Source: Micromonospora sp. M71_S20 (GTDB taxonomy: Bacteria; Actinomycetota; Actinomycetes; Mycobacteriales; Micromonosporaceae). Taken from it: DNA of 64,000 bases. Made by a program: the position numbers and the translations under genes. Where the stretch lies: positions 248,001 through 312,000 of the forward strand of contig NZ_RCCV01000004.1 in NCBI RefSeq assembly GCF_003664255.1. Direction: 5' to 3'. The notes beneath the pieces were generated by a model. That model made no database searches, was not told the origin of the DNA, and worked only from the letters and a program-made list of their open reading frames with translations. This document shows positions 36,351 through 44,234 of the stretch, in pieces. Position 1 is the first letter of the stretch, and each line of letters begins with the position of its first letter.

Positions 36351-37508
36351 TCACCCATCCGCGCCGACGGGCGCGTTCGAGCTGGTCCGAGCGGGTTGCG
36401 CCGGCCGTGGCCGCAGCGACCGGCGCAGCCGGCCCGCCGCCCTGTGCGCTGCCCGCAGGGCCGCCCAGACTACGTACGCGTCGTGGCGCACCATCCGGTG
36501 CTTGAGCCCGGCGATCCCGCCGGGTCGGGGGTAGCCGGCGGCGGGCAGCCACCGCCGGTAGTCCGCCGCCATGCGGCGGAAGAACGCCCGGCGGTCCTCC
36601 GGCGGTAGCCGGAGGTCGTTGCCGACGATCACCAGGTAGTGGTCGAGCATGACGCGGAACAGGTCGGGCCGGAACCGGTCCGGGGCGTCGCCGCCGGCGG
36701 TCGCCAGCCAGCCGAACACCGAGGCGTACTGGTCGAAGACCTCGAAGTGCCGCGAACTCAGGGTGGCGGTGATCCGGTCGCGGGGGCGCTGCCGGTAGTG
36801 GTAGCAGTCCCGCTCCAGCACGTCGATACTGCTGGCGGCGATCAGCAGGGGATGACTGTAGGCGCAGTCCTCGTACCAGCCGGGCCGGAAGGAGAGTCCC
36901 AGCTCGGTCAGGAACGTACGGCGGACGAGCTTGGTGCACGCGGACTGGGCGAGCATGAGCAGCTCGGGCCGGTCGGCCAGGCGCAGCGGGGCGCGTCGCC
37001 CCCCGAGGGCCAGCCCGGACGGCCGGGCCACCACCCGGCCGTCGGGGAACACCTCGGCGTGGTCGACGATCAGCACGTCCGGGCGGGTGTCCGCGAGTCG
37101 CTCCCGCACCGCCGCGACCGCGCCGGGCGGCAGCCAGTCGTCACCGTCGACGAACCAGAGGTAGTCGCCGGTGGCCTGGGCCGCGCCAGCGTTGCGGGCG
37201 CCGCCCAGGCCGGCGTTCTTGGCCAGGCGGACCACCCGCACCCGGGGGTCGCGCGTGGCGTACTGGTCGAGCAGCCTCCCACTGCCGTCCGGCGAGGCGT
37301 CGTCCACCGCGACGACCTCCACGTCCTCGGCGCCGGGTTGGGCGAGGATCGAGTCGAGGCAGGTCGCGAGGTACGCCTCGACGCCGTGCACCGGAACGAC
37401 GACGGACAACGTCGGGCGGTCGGCTGGGGTATCGGCACCGTCCACGGCTGGGACTATGTCGAGGCACCCCGACCGTTCCGCCACGCGCAGGTGAACTGGG
37501 CCTGACAT
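36351..37508 (-). CDS. GT2 family glycosyltransferase
   Basis: A 385 aa protein. ATG 37508 is chosen; the frame is open further upstream to 37769 but only through a lectin remnant. The GT-A core has LSVVVPVHGVEAYLATCLDS, VVAVDDASPDGSG, GLGGARNAGA and WFVDGDDWLPPG (DxD). WYEDCAYSHPLLIAAS at about 235-250 is the acceptor-side motif. The C-terminus is basic and rich in arginine, probably for membrane contact. The stop is 17 bases from the galE start, so the two form an operon supplying UDP-Gal to this enzyme. Confidence 0.87.
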   Translation of the reverse strand: MSGPVHLRVAERSGCLDIVPAVDGADTPADRPTLSVVVPVHGVEAYLATCLDSILAQPGAEDVEVVAVDDASPDGSGRLLDQYATRDPRVRVVRLAKNAGLGGARNAGAAQATGDYLWFVDGDDWLPPGAVAAVRERLADTRPDVLIVDHAEVFPDGRVVARPSGLALGGRRAPLRLADRPELLMLAQSACTKLVRRTFLTELGLSFRPGWYEDCAYSHPLLIAASSIDVLERDCYHYRQRPRDRITATLSSRHFEVFDQYASVFGWLATAGGDAPDRFRPDLFRVMLDHYLVIVGNDLRLPPEDRRAFFRRMAADYRRWLPAAGYPRPGGIAGLKHRMVRHDAYVVWAALRAAHRAAGRLRRSLRPRPAQPARTSSNAPVGADG

Positions 37509-37566
37509 TCTGCGAGCCGGCCCGGTGTGTGCCACCGGGCAGCACCGCACGCCGGGTCGAGGCGCG

Positions 37567-37750
37567 TCAGGCGGGCACCGTCCACTTCTGGTTCGCGCCA
37601 CCGGTGCACGTCCAGATCTGGGTCGGTGTCGCGTTGGCCGAGCTGTTGTCCAGCACGTCCAGGCACTTGTCCGCGCTGGCGCTGACCAGGTCGCGGGCCG
37701 CTGTCGCGGTCCACCGCTGGTTCGCCGCGCCGGTGTGTCGGCGACGCGTG
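37567..37750 (-). pseudogene. ricin-type beta-trefoil lectin (CBM13) C-terminal fragment
   Basis: The minus-strand frame ANQRWTATAARDLVSAS, KCLDVLDNSSAN, TPTQIWTCTGGANQKWTV gives two QxW repeats of a ricin B-like domain, with a stop at 37567. It ends upstream at the ISL3 element (37757), so the catalytic or N-terminal portion has been cut off, probably by events linked to that insertion. Confidence 0.7.
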
Positions 37751-37756
37751 AAATCG

Positions 37757-39421
37757 GGCTCTGGCACACATTCTGTGATTGATCTTGGCGTCAGCTCATG
37801 GTGTAGCGAGGACTCGTTTGCGGAGGAGGTCGAGGTTCGCCCGGCCATACATCTGCCGCTTGATCGTCTTGATGCGGTTGACCTGGCCTTCGACCGGGCC
37901 TGAGCTCCAGGACAGGGTGAGGCCGGCGAGGACGGCGTCGCGGTCGCTGGCCAGGCCGGCGGCGAAGCCGCGGATTTCGGGGTATCCGGCGTGCCGGGCA
38001 CGGTTGATCCAGACGTCGAGGTGCTGGCCGGTGCCCTGGTGGCGGACCAGTGCGGCGAACCCGCGGGCGAGGTCGGCGACAGTGTCGAGGTCCGGGCACC
38101 GGCCGCGGGCGTCGGCGAGATCGGTGCGATCGTCGTCCGTCAGTTTGTGTCCGGGTCGCATGATCCAGGCGGTGATCCGCCGGGCTGACGGCACTCGGAC
38201 GGCCACGGTGGTGGGCCGGGTGCGGTTCACGGCAAGCCAATCCCGCAGCACGCGCAAATTCCCCTGATAGCCCCGGGCCAGGATCTCGGCGTGCAGGTCG
38301 GCTGTCTCGTGGACACCGTCGGTAAGTCGTTGCCGCAGGTAGAGGTGGAACGGGGCGAGGACGCTGGGTCGGCTGCTGGCGTTCGGGCCGATCAACGCTT
38401 CGGCGGTGGCGGCGTGGGCGTACTTGCGGGCGGTTCTGACGTTCATGTCGAGCCGGCGGGCGGTCGCGCTGATCGACAGTCCTTCGGCCCGCAGGGCGTG
38501 CACGGCGGCGTGGCGTTGGCGGGTGTTCTCCGCGCGGCGTCCCGTCCTGACCGCCTCGGCCGTGGTCGGCGCGGCCAGGGCAGGTATCGAAACGGTGTCC
38601 TCGCGCAGGCACCGACGGTGCCCACGAACGACCTTCTCGACCGCGTCGCTGAGGTTCTTCAGCAGGTGCCACCGGTCGGCGACCTGAACCGCGTCAGGTG
38701 CTCCCTTGCGGGCGCCGTCGGCATAGCTACCACCACGATCCCGACAGATGATCTGGACCCCGGGGTGCTCGCGCAGCCATGCGGCGAGAGCGTCGGCGGT
38801 GCGGTCGGGCAGGACATCGATCGACCGGCGGGTGTGCATGTCGAGTAGGACGGTGGCGTATCGGTGCCCGCGACGGCGGGCGAAGTCGTCCACGCCCAGC
38901 ACCGTCGGCGTCACCAGCGGCGAGTCAGGCATCCTCCGGATCATCCGGATCAACGTCATCCGAGACACCGACACCGCCAACCGCTGCGCCAACCGGCTGC
39001 CCGATCGACCGCCCAACGCCACCGCGACCGCTTCCAGATCACCCGCCGCCAGGACCGTGTGACGGGCATGCCGACGGGTCAGCCCGGGAACCTGCTCGAC
39101 GAACGTCCGCCGCTGACACCCGACGTTCGAGCAGGCGAATCGGCGGACCGTCAACGCGACCAGCACCTCATGGCCACCCAACCTGACATCGGCCAGCCGC
39201 CGCACATAGCGGCCATGCACCGCGGTCGACCAGGTGCCACAAGCACCGCACGACGCCCGCACCGTCCGCGTCGCCGCATCGATCCTGACCCCGACGCCCC
39301 GGACCACCACCGCGTCCAACCGCAGGCCCACCAGATGCGGAAGCAACGCCGAAATGATCTCCATCCGGGCACCCAACCCGAACTACCGACGAGCGCGACT
39401 CACAAAATGTGTGCCAGAGCC
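37757..39421 (-). mobile_element. ISL3-family insertion sequence
   Basis: 1665 bp with near-perfect terminal inverted repeats. ggctctggcacacatt (37757-37772) on the left matches its complement ending at 39421, with one mismatch in the next six bases (tctgtga versus tttgtga). It encodes one transposase. The 8-base flanks (tgaaatcg and aaggttga) are not direct repeats, which ISL3 elements normally make. The element has therefore probably taken part in a deletion or rearrangement joining a lectin gene remnant to a TIGR02391 gene remnant. Confidence 0.9.
37796..39364 (-). CDS. ISL3-family transposase
   Basis: A 522 aa protein from ATG 39364 (a TTG four codons earlier, at 39376, is also possible). 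The N-terminal zinc region is complete (CGACGTWSTAVHG, RRFACSNVGCQRRTF). Next come an HTH (RSGSRLAQRLAVSVSRMTLI) and the DDE domain with VLGVDDFARRRGHRYATVLL, IICRDRGGSYADGAR and GPVEGQVNRIKTIKRQMYG. Full length and intact, so the element may be active. Confidence 0.95.
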   Translation of the reverse strand: MEIISALLPHLVGLRLDAVVVRGVGVRIDAATRTVRASCGACGTWSTAVHGRYVRRLADVRLGGHEVLVALTVRRFACSNVGCQRRTFVEQVPGLTRRHARHTVLAAGDLEAVAVALGGRSGSRLAQRLAVSVSRMTLIRMIRRMPDSPLVTPTVLGVDDFARRRGHRYATVLLDMHTRRSIDVLPDRTADALAAWLREHPGVQIICRDRGGSYADGARKGAPDAVQVADRWHLLKNLSDAVEKVVRGHRRCLREDTVSIPALAAPTTAEAVRTGRRAENTRQRHAAVHALRAEGLSISATARRLDMNVRTARKYAHAATAEALIGPNASSRPSVLAPFHLYLRQRLTDGVHETADLHAEILARGYQGNLRVLRDWLAVNRTRPTTVAVRVPSARRITAWIMRPGHKLTDDDRTDLADARGRCPDLDTVADLARGFAALVRHQGTGQHLDVWINRARHAGYPEIRGFAAGLASDRDAVLAGLTLSWSSGPVEGQVNRIKTIKRQMYGRANLDLLRKRVLATP

Positions 39422-39783
39422 AAGGTTGAGCCGGCGTTGACACGTTCGACTGGCTGCGCACCCATGGACTGCTGGCGGCCGACCCGGAGCAAAGCTCCGC
39501 GCATTGCTACATCACACGACGCGGGCGAGCGGTCCTCGAAGCATCTGACGGGCTCGCTCTCGTTCACGCCGAGCAGCGGCTGAACGTGGACCTGCATCCG
39601 CGGATCGCGGCCACGGTGCGAACCCAGTTCCTGCTCGGCGAGTACGAATTGGCGGCCTTCGCGACCCTGCGCGAGGTGGAGATCCGCGTGCGGGAACTTG
39701 CCGGCGCCAGTGACTCCGACATCGGCGTCAAGCTGATGCGGCAGGCATTCGGCAATCAAGGGCCGCTGGCTGACCTGAAGTGA
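39422..39783 (+). pseudogene. TIGR02391 family protein, truncated at both ends by IS elements
   Basis: An open frame from the ISL3 end reads FDWLRTHGLLAADP, YITRRGRAVLEASDG, DLHPRIAATVRTQFLLG, EYELAAFATLREVEIRVREL and VKLMRQAFGNQGPLADL. This is the N-terminal and middle part of the TIGR02391 (abi-like, DNA-modification-associated) family. The N-terminus is cut by the ISL3 element at 39421. The stop codon TGA (39781-39783) is the first triplet of the IS3-type end tgacccctatcggcc, so the C-terminal helices are lost. Confidence 0.75.
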
Positions 39784-40010
39784 CCCCTATCGGCCGGACA
39801 CCCCCATGTGTGTAAGGGACTCTCGGTGGGTCTTCTCGTAGGTGTCGGGGCTGACGTTACCCAGACGGCTGTGCCGGCGGCGAGGGTTGTAGAAGCCTTC
39901 GATGTAGGAGAAAACTTCCATCTCCAGTTCGTGCCGGGACGGCCAGGCGCGGGTGTAGACCAGTTCGGTCTTGAGGGTGGCGAAGAACGACTCGGCCATG
40001 GCGTTGGGCC
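39781..40010 (-). pseudogene. IS3-family OrfB C-terminal remnant
   Basis: The minus frame 39999-39787 encodes AMAESFFATLKTELVYTRAW, FSYIEGFYNPRRRHSRLG and NVSPDTYEKTHRES, the last 70 residues of an IS3-type OrfB including the catalytic Glu. The IS end tgacccctatcggccggaca lies at 39781. Everything upstream of AMAESF has been deleted at about 40010. Confidence 0.85.
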
Positions 40011-40065
40011 GCTACATCCCGCCGTGGGCGTAGCGCTTCCGGTGCACGCCCGTTGGCTGGAGCGA

Positions 40066-40096
40066 GTGCGTCACCTGCCTAAAGCGGGTGACGCAC
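40066..40096. repeat. palindromic repeat, TGCGTCAC-type, copy 2
   Basis: gtgcgtcacc (40066-40075) and ggtgacgcac (40087-40096) make a perfect 10-bp stem with an 11-base loop. It shares the TGCGTCACC...GTGACGCA core with 18016-18048. Confidence 0.5.
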
Positions 40097-40229
40097 CCTG
40101 GTGCCCGGTAGGCGGCAGAAGCGGACGCGTTTGTCATCTGTGATTCTCAAGGGTCGCCGACGGGTTGCCATGTCAAGACGCCTTTTTGATCAGCGGAAGG
40201 GCGTTCGGCACTGCAGCGGCCGTTCTGGT

Positions 40230-40874
40230 TCACGTGCGAGCAATCACGATGGCTTCGTGTGGGCGATCGAACCAGTCGCAATCAAGACGGATACCGGTAC
40301 GGCGCTCGACGGCAGCGAGCATTCCTGCCACCCACAGACCGGGAGTCCGCATGGCGTCGTAGAGATCAGCAAGCTCGGCGTCGAGCGCGTTAGGTCTGAC
40401 TCCTGCGCATGGCCATCCAGCTTCCATCGCGGTGATGAGCTCGCCCTGTGTGGCAAAGCTGAACCGTGTCATCGCGTCGACATCCCACCAGGCACTGTGA
40501 ACCTTCGCGTCGATGCTGAGCGCCCGCAGCACCTCCGGGCGGGTGCACTGGAAGCCGTTGTTTTCAAATATGGTGACAGCAGGGCCTACCTGATCGAGAT
40601 GCAGGACCCATCCGTCGTTCGGGCCGATCTCGTAGGCTTCGGACAGGTCAAGCACTTCGAGATCGTCGGGGTCGCCACCAAGACGGGACGCGACGTCCTC
40701 GAGAGCCAGGGCAGCGCCGAGCGGCTGTGTCACCGTCCAGCACATCGCCACCGGCAGTCCAGTGGTCTCAAGGTCTTTGTAATAGGCAAGCACGTCGGAA
40801 AGCACGCGGCCATTGTCGATCGCTCCCGACGGGCGCGCGGCCTCCTCCCAACCTGCCGTAGCGTCCGAGGTCAC
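40230..40874 (-). CDS. DUF6461-like hypothetical protein
   Basis: A 214 aa protein from GTG 40874. MCWTVTQPLGAALALEDVAS, GWVLHLDQVGPAVTIFENNG and VHSAWWDVDAMTRFSFATQG resemble the DUF6461 family of Streptomyces and relatives. No membrane segment or active site is visible. A remnant of another gene (VIRCDGDGFQFCPLRPPP ... RICRDPLDLFAVP, minus strand, about 41020 to 40877) ends 2 bases upstream, so it may once have been the second gene of an operon. Confidence 0.65.
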   Translation of the reverse strand: MTSDATAGWEEAARPSGAIDNGRVLSDVLAYYKDLETTGLPVAMCWTVTQPLGAALALEDVASRLGGDPDDLEVLDLSEAYEIGPNDGWVLHLDQVGPAVTIFENNGFQCTRPEVLRALSIDAKVHSAWWDVDAMTRFSFATQGELITAMEAGWPCAGVRPNALDAELADLYDAMRTPGLWVAGMLAAVERRTGIRLDCDWFDRPHEAIVIART

Positions 40875-41025
40875 TTCAGCGGACTGGCACCGCGAACAAA
40901 TCGAGCGGATCGCGGCAGATCCGGATGCCGAATGAGTCCGTCACCTGGGGCGGCGGGCGCAACGGGCAGAACTGGAATCCGTCCCCGTCGCAGCGGATCA
41001 CGTCTCCGTCCGGCTGCCGGGACTG

Positions 41026-42225
41026 TCAGCGCAGGTGTTCGGGGCGTACGCCGATGCCGACGAGCCTGGCGGGGAGGGCTTGTAGCGCCGGGAACCGCTG
41101 CAGCAGGCGGATCGGTGCCGGGGCTTCGATGCGGCCGGTGGCGTGCAGTAGCGGGTCGACAACGCGCCGCTGCGCGGCGCGTTGGATGTTCTGCGTCACC
41201 ACCGTCGGCAAGTGCCGGCGCTTCTGCACTGCGGCGAGGTCCGCTTCGGTGACCGGCTGCCCGGCGGCGAGGTTCGGGCCTAGCATCCGGGCGGTGGCCG
41301 CGGCGTCCTGCACTGCTAGGTTGATGCCGACGCCGCCGATCGGGGACATGGCGTGTGCGGCGTCGCCGATGAGCAGTGCGCCGGGCGCGTGCCACCGCTT
41401 TAGTCGGTTGACCTTCACCGTCAGCAGTTTGACGTCGTCCCAGGTGGCGAGCTCACCGACCCGGTCGGCGAGGACCGGGTGCCGGCGCGTCACCTGCTCC
41501 CGCAGCGCCTCCAGCCCGGCCGCGCGGATCTCGTCGTAGCCGCCCTTGGCGATGACGTATGCGCACTGGTAGTAGTCGCCGCGGTCGATGGCGAGCATCA
41601 GCCCGCCGGCGCCGATCCGCATCGCCAGGCCGTCGCCGTCGCCTGCGCGACGCGAGATCCGGAACCACAGCACGTCCATGGGAGCGCCGTAGTCGACCGG
41701 CTGCAGGTCAAGCTCGCGGCGTACCACCGAATCGCGGCCGTCGCAGGCGACGGTGAGCGATGCCTCGATCTCCAGTTCGCCCTCCGGGCCTACGGCGCGC
41801 ACGCCGGTGACAGCGCCGGACGTGTCGCGGAGCAGGCCCGTCGCGGTGGTGGAGCGAAGCAGCGTGAAGGCGGGGAACTTCGCTGCCTCGGTCGCGAGCA
41901 TTTCCAGGAAGTCCCACTGGGGAACGAAGTACAGGTAGTTGTGTGGCGCCGGCAGGCGCGTGAAGTCCGCGACGGTGTAGGTGCCGTCGTCGAAGGTGGC
42001 GCGCAACGCGCCGGCCTTGCGCCCGGGTAGCGCCGCCATCCGATCGCCGAGCCCGATCTCGTCGAGCATGTTCAGTGTGGAGGAATGCGCCGTGTCGCCG
42101 CGGAAGTCCCGGAGGAAGTCGGCATGCTTTTCCAGCACGGTGACCTCCACTCCCTGCCGGGCGAGCAGCAGCCCCAGGACGAGCCCTGCGGGCCCGCCGC
42201 CGACAACGCAGACAGTGGTCTTCAT
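41026..42225 (-). CDS. FAD-dependent monooxygenase (PHBH-type)
   Basis: A 399 aa protein. VCVVGGGPAGLVLGLLLARQ (GxGxxG, residues 5-24), VACDGRDSVVRREL (the DG motif, about 158-171) and LLIGDAAHAMSPIGGVGIN (the GD motif, about 282-300) define class A flavoprotein hydroxylases, which use NAD(P)H and O2 on aromatic substrates. ATG 42225 has GGAGGAG 5 bases upstream. It is divergent from a TetR gene across a 90-bp gap containing two palindromes, the typical layout of a substrate-induced detoxification or tailoring oxygenase. Confidence 0.9.
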   Translation of the reverse strand: MKTTVCVVGGGPAGLVLGLLLARQGVEVTVLEKHADFLRDFRGDTAHSSTLNMLDEIGLGDRMAALPGRKAGALRATFDDGTYTVADFTRLPAPHNYLYFVPQWDFLEMLATEAAKFPAFTLLRSTTATGLLRDTSGAVTGVRAVGPEGELEIEASLTVACDGRDSVVRRELDLQPVDYGAPMDVLWFRISRRAGDGDGLAMRIGAGGLMLAIDRGDYYQCAYVIAKGGYDEIRAAGLEALREQVTRRHPVLADRVGELATWDDVKLLTVKVNRLKRWHAPGALLIGDAAHAMSPIGGVGINLAVQDAAATARMLGPNLAAGQPVTEADLAAVQKRRHLPTVVTQNIQRAAQRRVVDPLLHATGRIEAPAPIRLLQRFPALQALPARLVGIGVRPEHLR

Positions 42226-42238
42226 AACTCCTCCAATC

Positions 42239-42302
42239 GCAACTCATGTTGCTTTCTGAGTTTGACATGATGGTAGGAGGTAACGCAACAACCGGTGCGT
42301 TA
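42239..42302. promoter_or_regulatory. two operator-like palindromes between the monooxygenase and TetR genes
   Basis: gcaac-tcat-gttgc (42239-42252) and taacgca-8 bases-tgcgtta (42281-42302) are perfect inverted repeats. The second ends just before the TetR gene's AAAGGAGG site. Dual operators for TetR control of both divergent promoters are the obvious reading. That they bind the TetR product is inference. Confidence 0.6.
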
Positions 42303-42315
42303 AAGGAGGTGTCCG

Positions 42316-43062
42316 ATGTCTGCTGGCCAGCGACCGGGCGGGCGCAGCGCCCGTGTCCGGGCCGCGGTCCTCACAGCCGCCCGTGGTCTCCTCGTCGACG
42401 GGTACGCCGAGTTGACCGTCGAACGGATTGCCCAGGTGGCCGGCGTCAACAAGACGTCGGTGTACCGCCGGTGGGCCGACCTGGAAGGCGTCCTCGGCGA
42501 CCTGCTCAGCGAGTACGCCAGTGAGGTCGTCCCGATCCCGGACACCGGCGAACTCGACACGGACCTGGAAGAGCTGGCGTTGCTGGTCCGGCGCGGCATG
42601 ACCGGCGAACCCGGCGAGCTGATCACGGCCCTGGCCGCGGCCGCGCCCCGCAACCCGCGCGCCGCGCAGATCGTCCGCGGCTTCTTCGCCGAACGGTTCG
42701 GCCTCGCCGAGGCCGTCGTCGACCACGCCATCGCCCGGGGCGAACTGCCTCAGGGCACCGATGCCCGGGCCGCTATCGAGATCCTAGGCGCGCCCTTCTT
42801 CCTGCGGCTGCTCGTCGTCGACGAACCCATCGACGAGGAGTTCGCGCAACGTACCGCCGCCGCAGCCGCCGCAGCCCTCCGCGCCGGCGTCTTCAATCCG
42901 GCGCGAGGGCCTCGTCCCGCCATGGGCGCCAGCGCAGCGTCTCCCGCCAGCCGTCCCGGCCGCAGCCCGGTCCCAGTCGGTGACGTCAAAATGCCCGTCG
43001 ATCCGCGCCGACAAAGCCCCGGCCATGGCGGCGCCGTGGAACGGGGTTGTGACCGGCGATGA
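42316..43062 (+). CDS. TetR-family regulator of the divergent monooxygenase
   Basis: A 248 aa protein. ATG 42316 follows AAAGGAGG. The HTH (YAELTVERIAQVAGVNKTSV, YRRWADLEGVL) and the C-terminal TetR_C domain (GRELPQGTDAR-like, LGAPFFLRLLV) are intact to about residue 195. The last 50 residues (after FNPARGPRP) are proline/arginine-rich and unlike the family, so the original stop has probably been lost and the frame runs into unrelated DNA. It probably represses the monooxygenase gene and itself through the palindromes at 42239-42302. Confidence 0.87.
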   Translation: MSAGQRPGGRSARVRAAVLTAARGLLVDGYAELTVERIAQVAGVNKTSVYRRWADLEGVLGDLLSEYASEVVPIPDTGELDTDLEELALLVRRGMTGEPGELITALAAAAPRNPRAAQIVRGFFAERFGLAEAVVDHAIARGELPQGTDARAAIEILGAPFFLRLLVVDEPIDEEFAQRTAAAAAAALRAGVFNPARGPRPAMGASAASPASRPGRSPVPVGDVKMPVDPRRQSPGHGGAVERGCDRR

Positions 43063-43472
43063 CGGAGAACCTGTCACCGACTGCCCGGCCCCGATGCCCC
43101 GCCGCTGCCCGCACCACAGCCGCCGCAGACGATGACGGTGTATCCGGCCACGGTCGGTGCCACAGCCGCGCGATGGCCAAGTCAAAGGCTCTGCGGAACC
43201 AGATAACTGAACGCAACGGGCCGTCGCACGACCATCGGCCGGTAGCCGTGATGGCCAACCTCGTTTTGTCGTCCGCTGACGCGAACGCATCGCGGCAGAT
43301 GGGTGCGTCTCGTCCTCGGCGAGGTAAGCCCGTTTGAAGGCCCACACGGGATTCGACGTAGATACGTAATCTCGCGCTCGTCTCGGTGGAGTACACCGAG
43401 GCGAGCGCGAGAAGGAGCATTCTGGAGGGCCGCTGGTGGAACCAGGCCCGACTGCCGGCGGTCCAACCTGAC
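43063..43472. other. no intact gene; possible antisense remnants
   Basis: The minus strand shows short plausible pieces (PFHGAAMAGALSARIDGHFD at about 42990-43050 and a Cys/Gly-rich patch), but no family is recognised and the frames break. The right part holds the upstream region of the small membrane protein. I see no RNA gene. Confidence 0.35.
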
Positions 43473-43889
43473 ATGCGCGCGGTCGTCTCCCTCAGCTCTG
43501 TCCTGCTGGGTTTGTTCGTCGGCGCTCTCATGCTGCGTTCCGGCTGGGAGTTGCCGATGCGAACCTCCTGCTCAGGCGACGTGTGCACGTCGCAGTCGTG
43601 GATCGACGTCGACTGGGACCGCGTCAACTGGGAACTGAAGCCGACCAGGATCGCCTGCTTCGAGGCCAACCCGGCCAACCACGATGTCCTGATCGGGCCC
43701 GGCGACGAATGCGTACGGTCCCGCGGCGACGTCATCGAGCACCAGGCCACCTACGAAGAACTACGTGAAGAAATCCAGCAACGGCGCATCCGGGCACTTG
43801 CGTTCGCCAGTGCCGCGATCGCGCTGCCACCGATCCTCGTCGAGGTGTGGTGGCGGGATCGCCGCAGACCGGCACCGACGGCACACTGA
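43473..43889 (+). CDS. small membrane protein with two helices
   Basis: 138 aa from ATG 43473 (a GTG at 43386 would add 29 residues). Hydrophobic segments occur at about 5-23 (SLSSVLLGLFVGALML) and 108-126 (ALAFASAAIALPPILVEVWW). Between them is an extracytoplasmic loop with four cysteines (TSCSGDVCTSQSW, RIACFEA, GDECVRS), suggesting disulfide bonds, then a charged helix (TYEELREEIQQRRIR). No named family is recognised. Confidence 0.6.
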   Translation: MRAVVSLSSVLLGLFVGALMLRSGWELPMRTSCSGDVCTSQSWIDVDWDRVNWELKPTRIACFEANPANHDVLIGPGDECVRSRGDVIEHQATYEELREEIQQRRIRALAFASAAIALPPILVEVWWRDRRRPAPTAH

Positions 43890-44234
43890 CTCCACGCTCC
43901 CCACCCTGATCGCGGCATGAGCGAGCGCCTGATTGAGCGCGCGTTCACACGGTTCCTCGGTGCGAGCCTGGCGTGCCTGAGAAGTTGTTCGACCACCCAG
44001 GCTTGTCGGTGCCCGGGAAGGCAATCACAGCGTGAGTCAAGATGTACTCAACGTCGCCACCGGCCACTGGCGGAAACTGCTGACCGCCGGCCCGGCACCC
44101 CACCGCCGTACGCGCTCCGGTCGACTGACCGCCGGCCACCGGCACCCGTCTGTGACCGTGCGGACAGCCGGAAACGCGTTTCTCCGATTGGCGTTCGCTG
44201 CGTAGGATCTCCGGCGATCAAGGGGGATGAAACG
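43890..44234. other. intergenic, fragments only
   Basis: A plus-strand piece ends LFDHPGLSVPGKAITA with a stop near 44035. A short GTG-started frame (VLNVATGHWRKLL) runs to about 44205. Neither is convincing. The last 30 bases carry the AAGGGGG ribosome site of the next gene. Confidence 0.35.
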
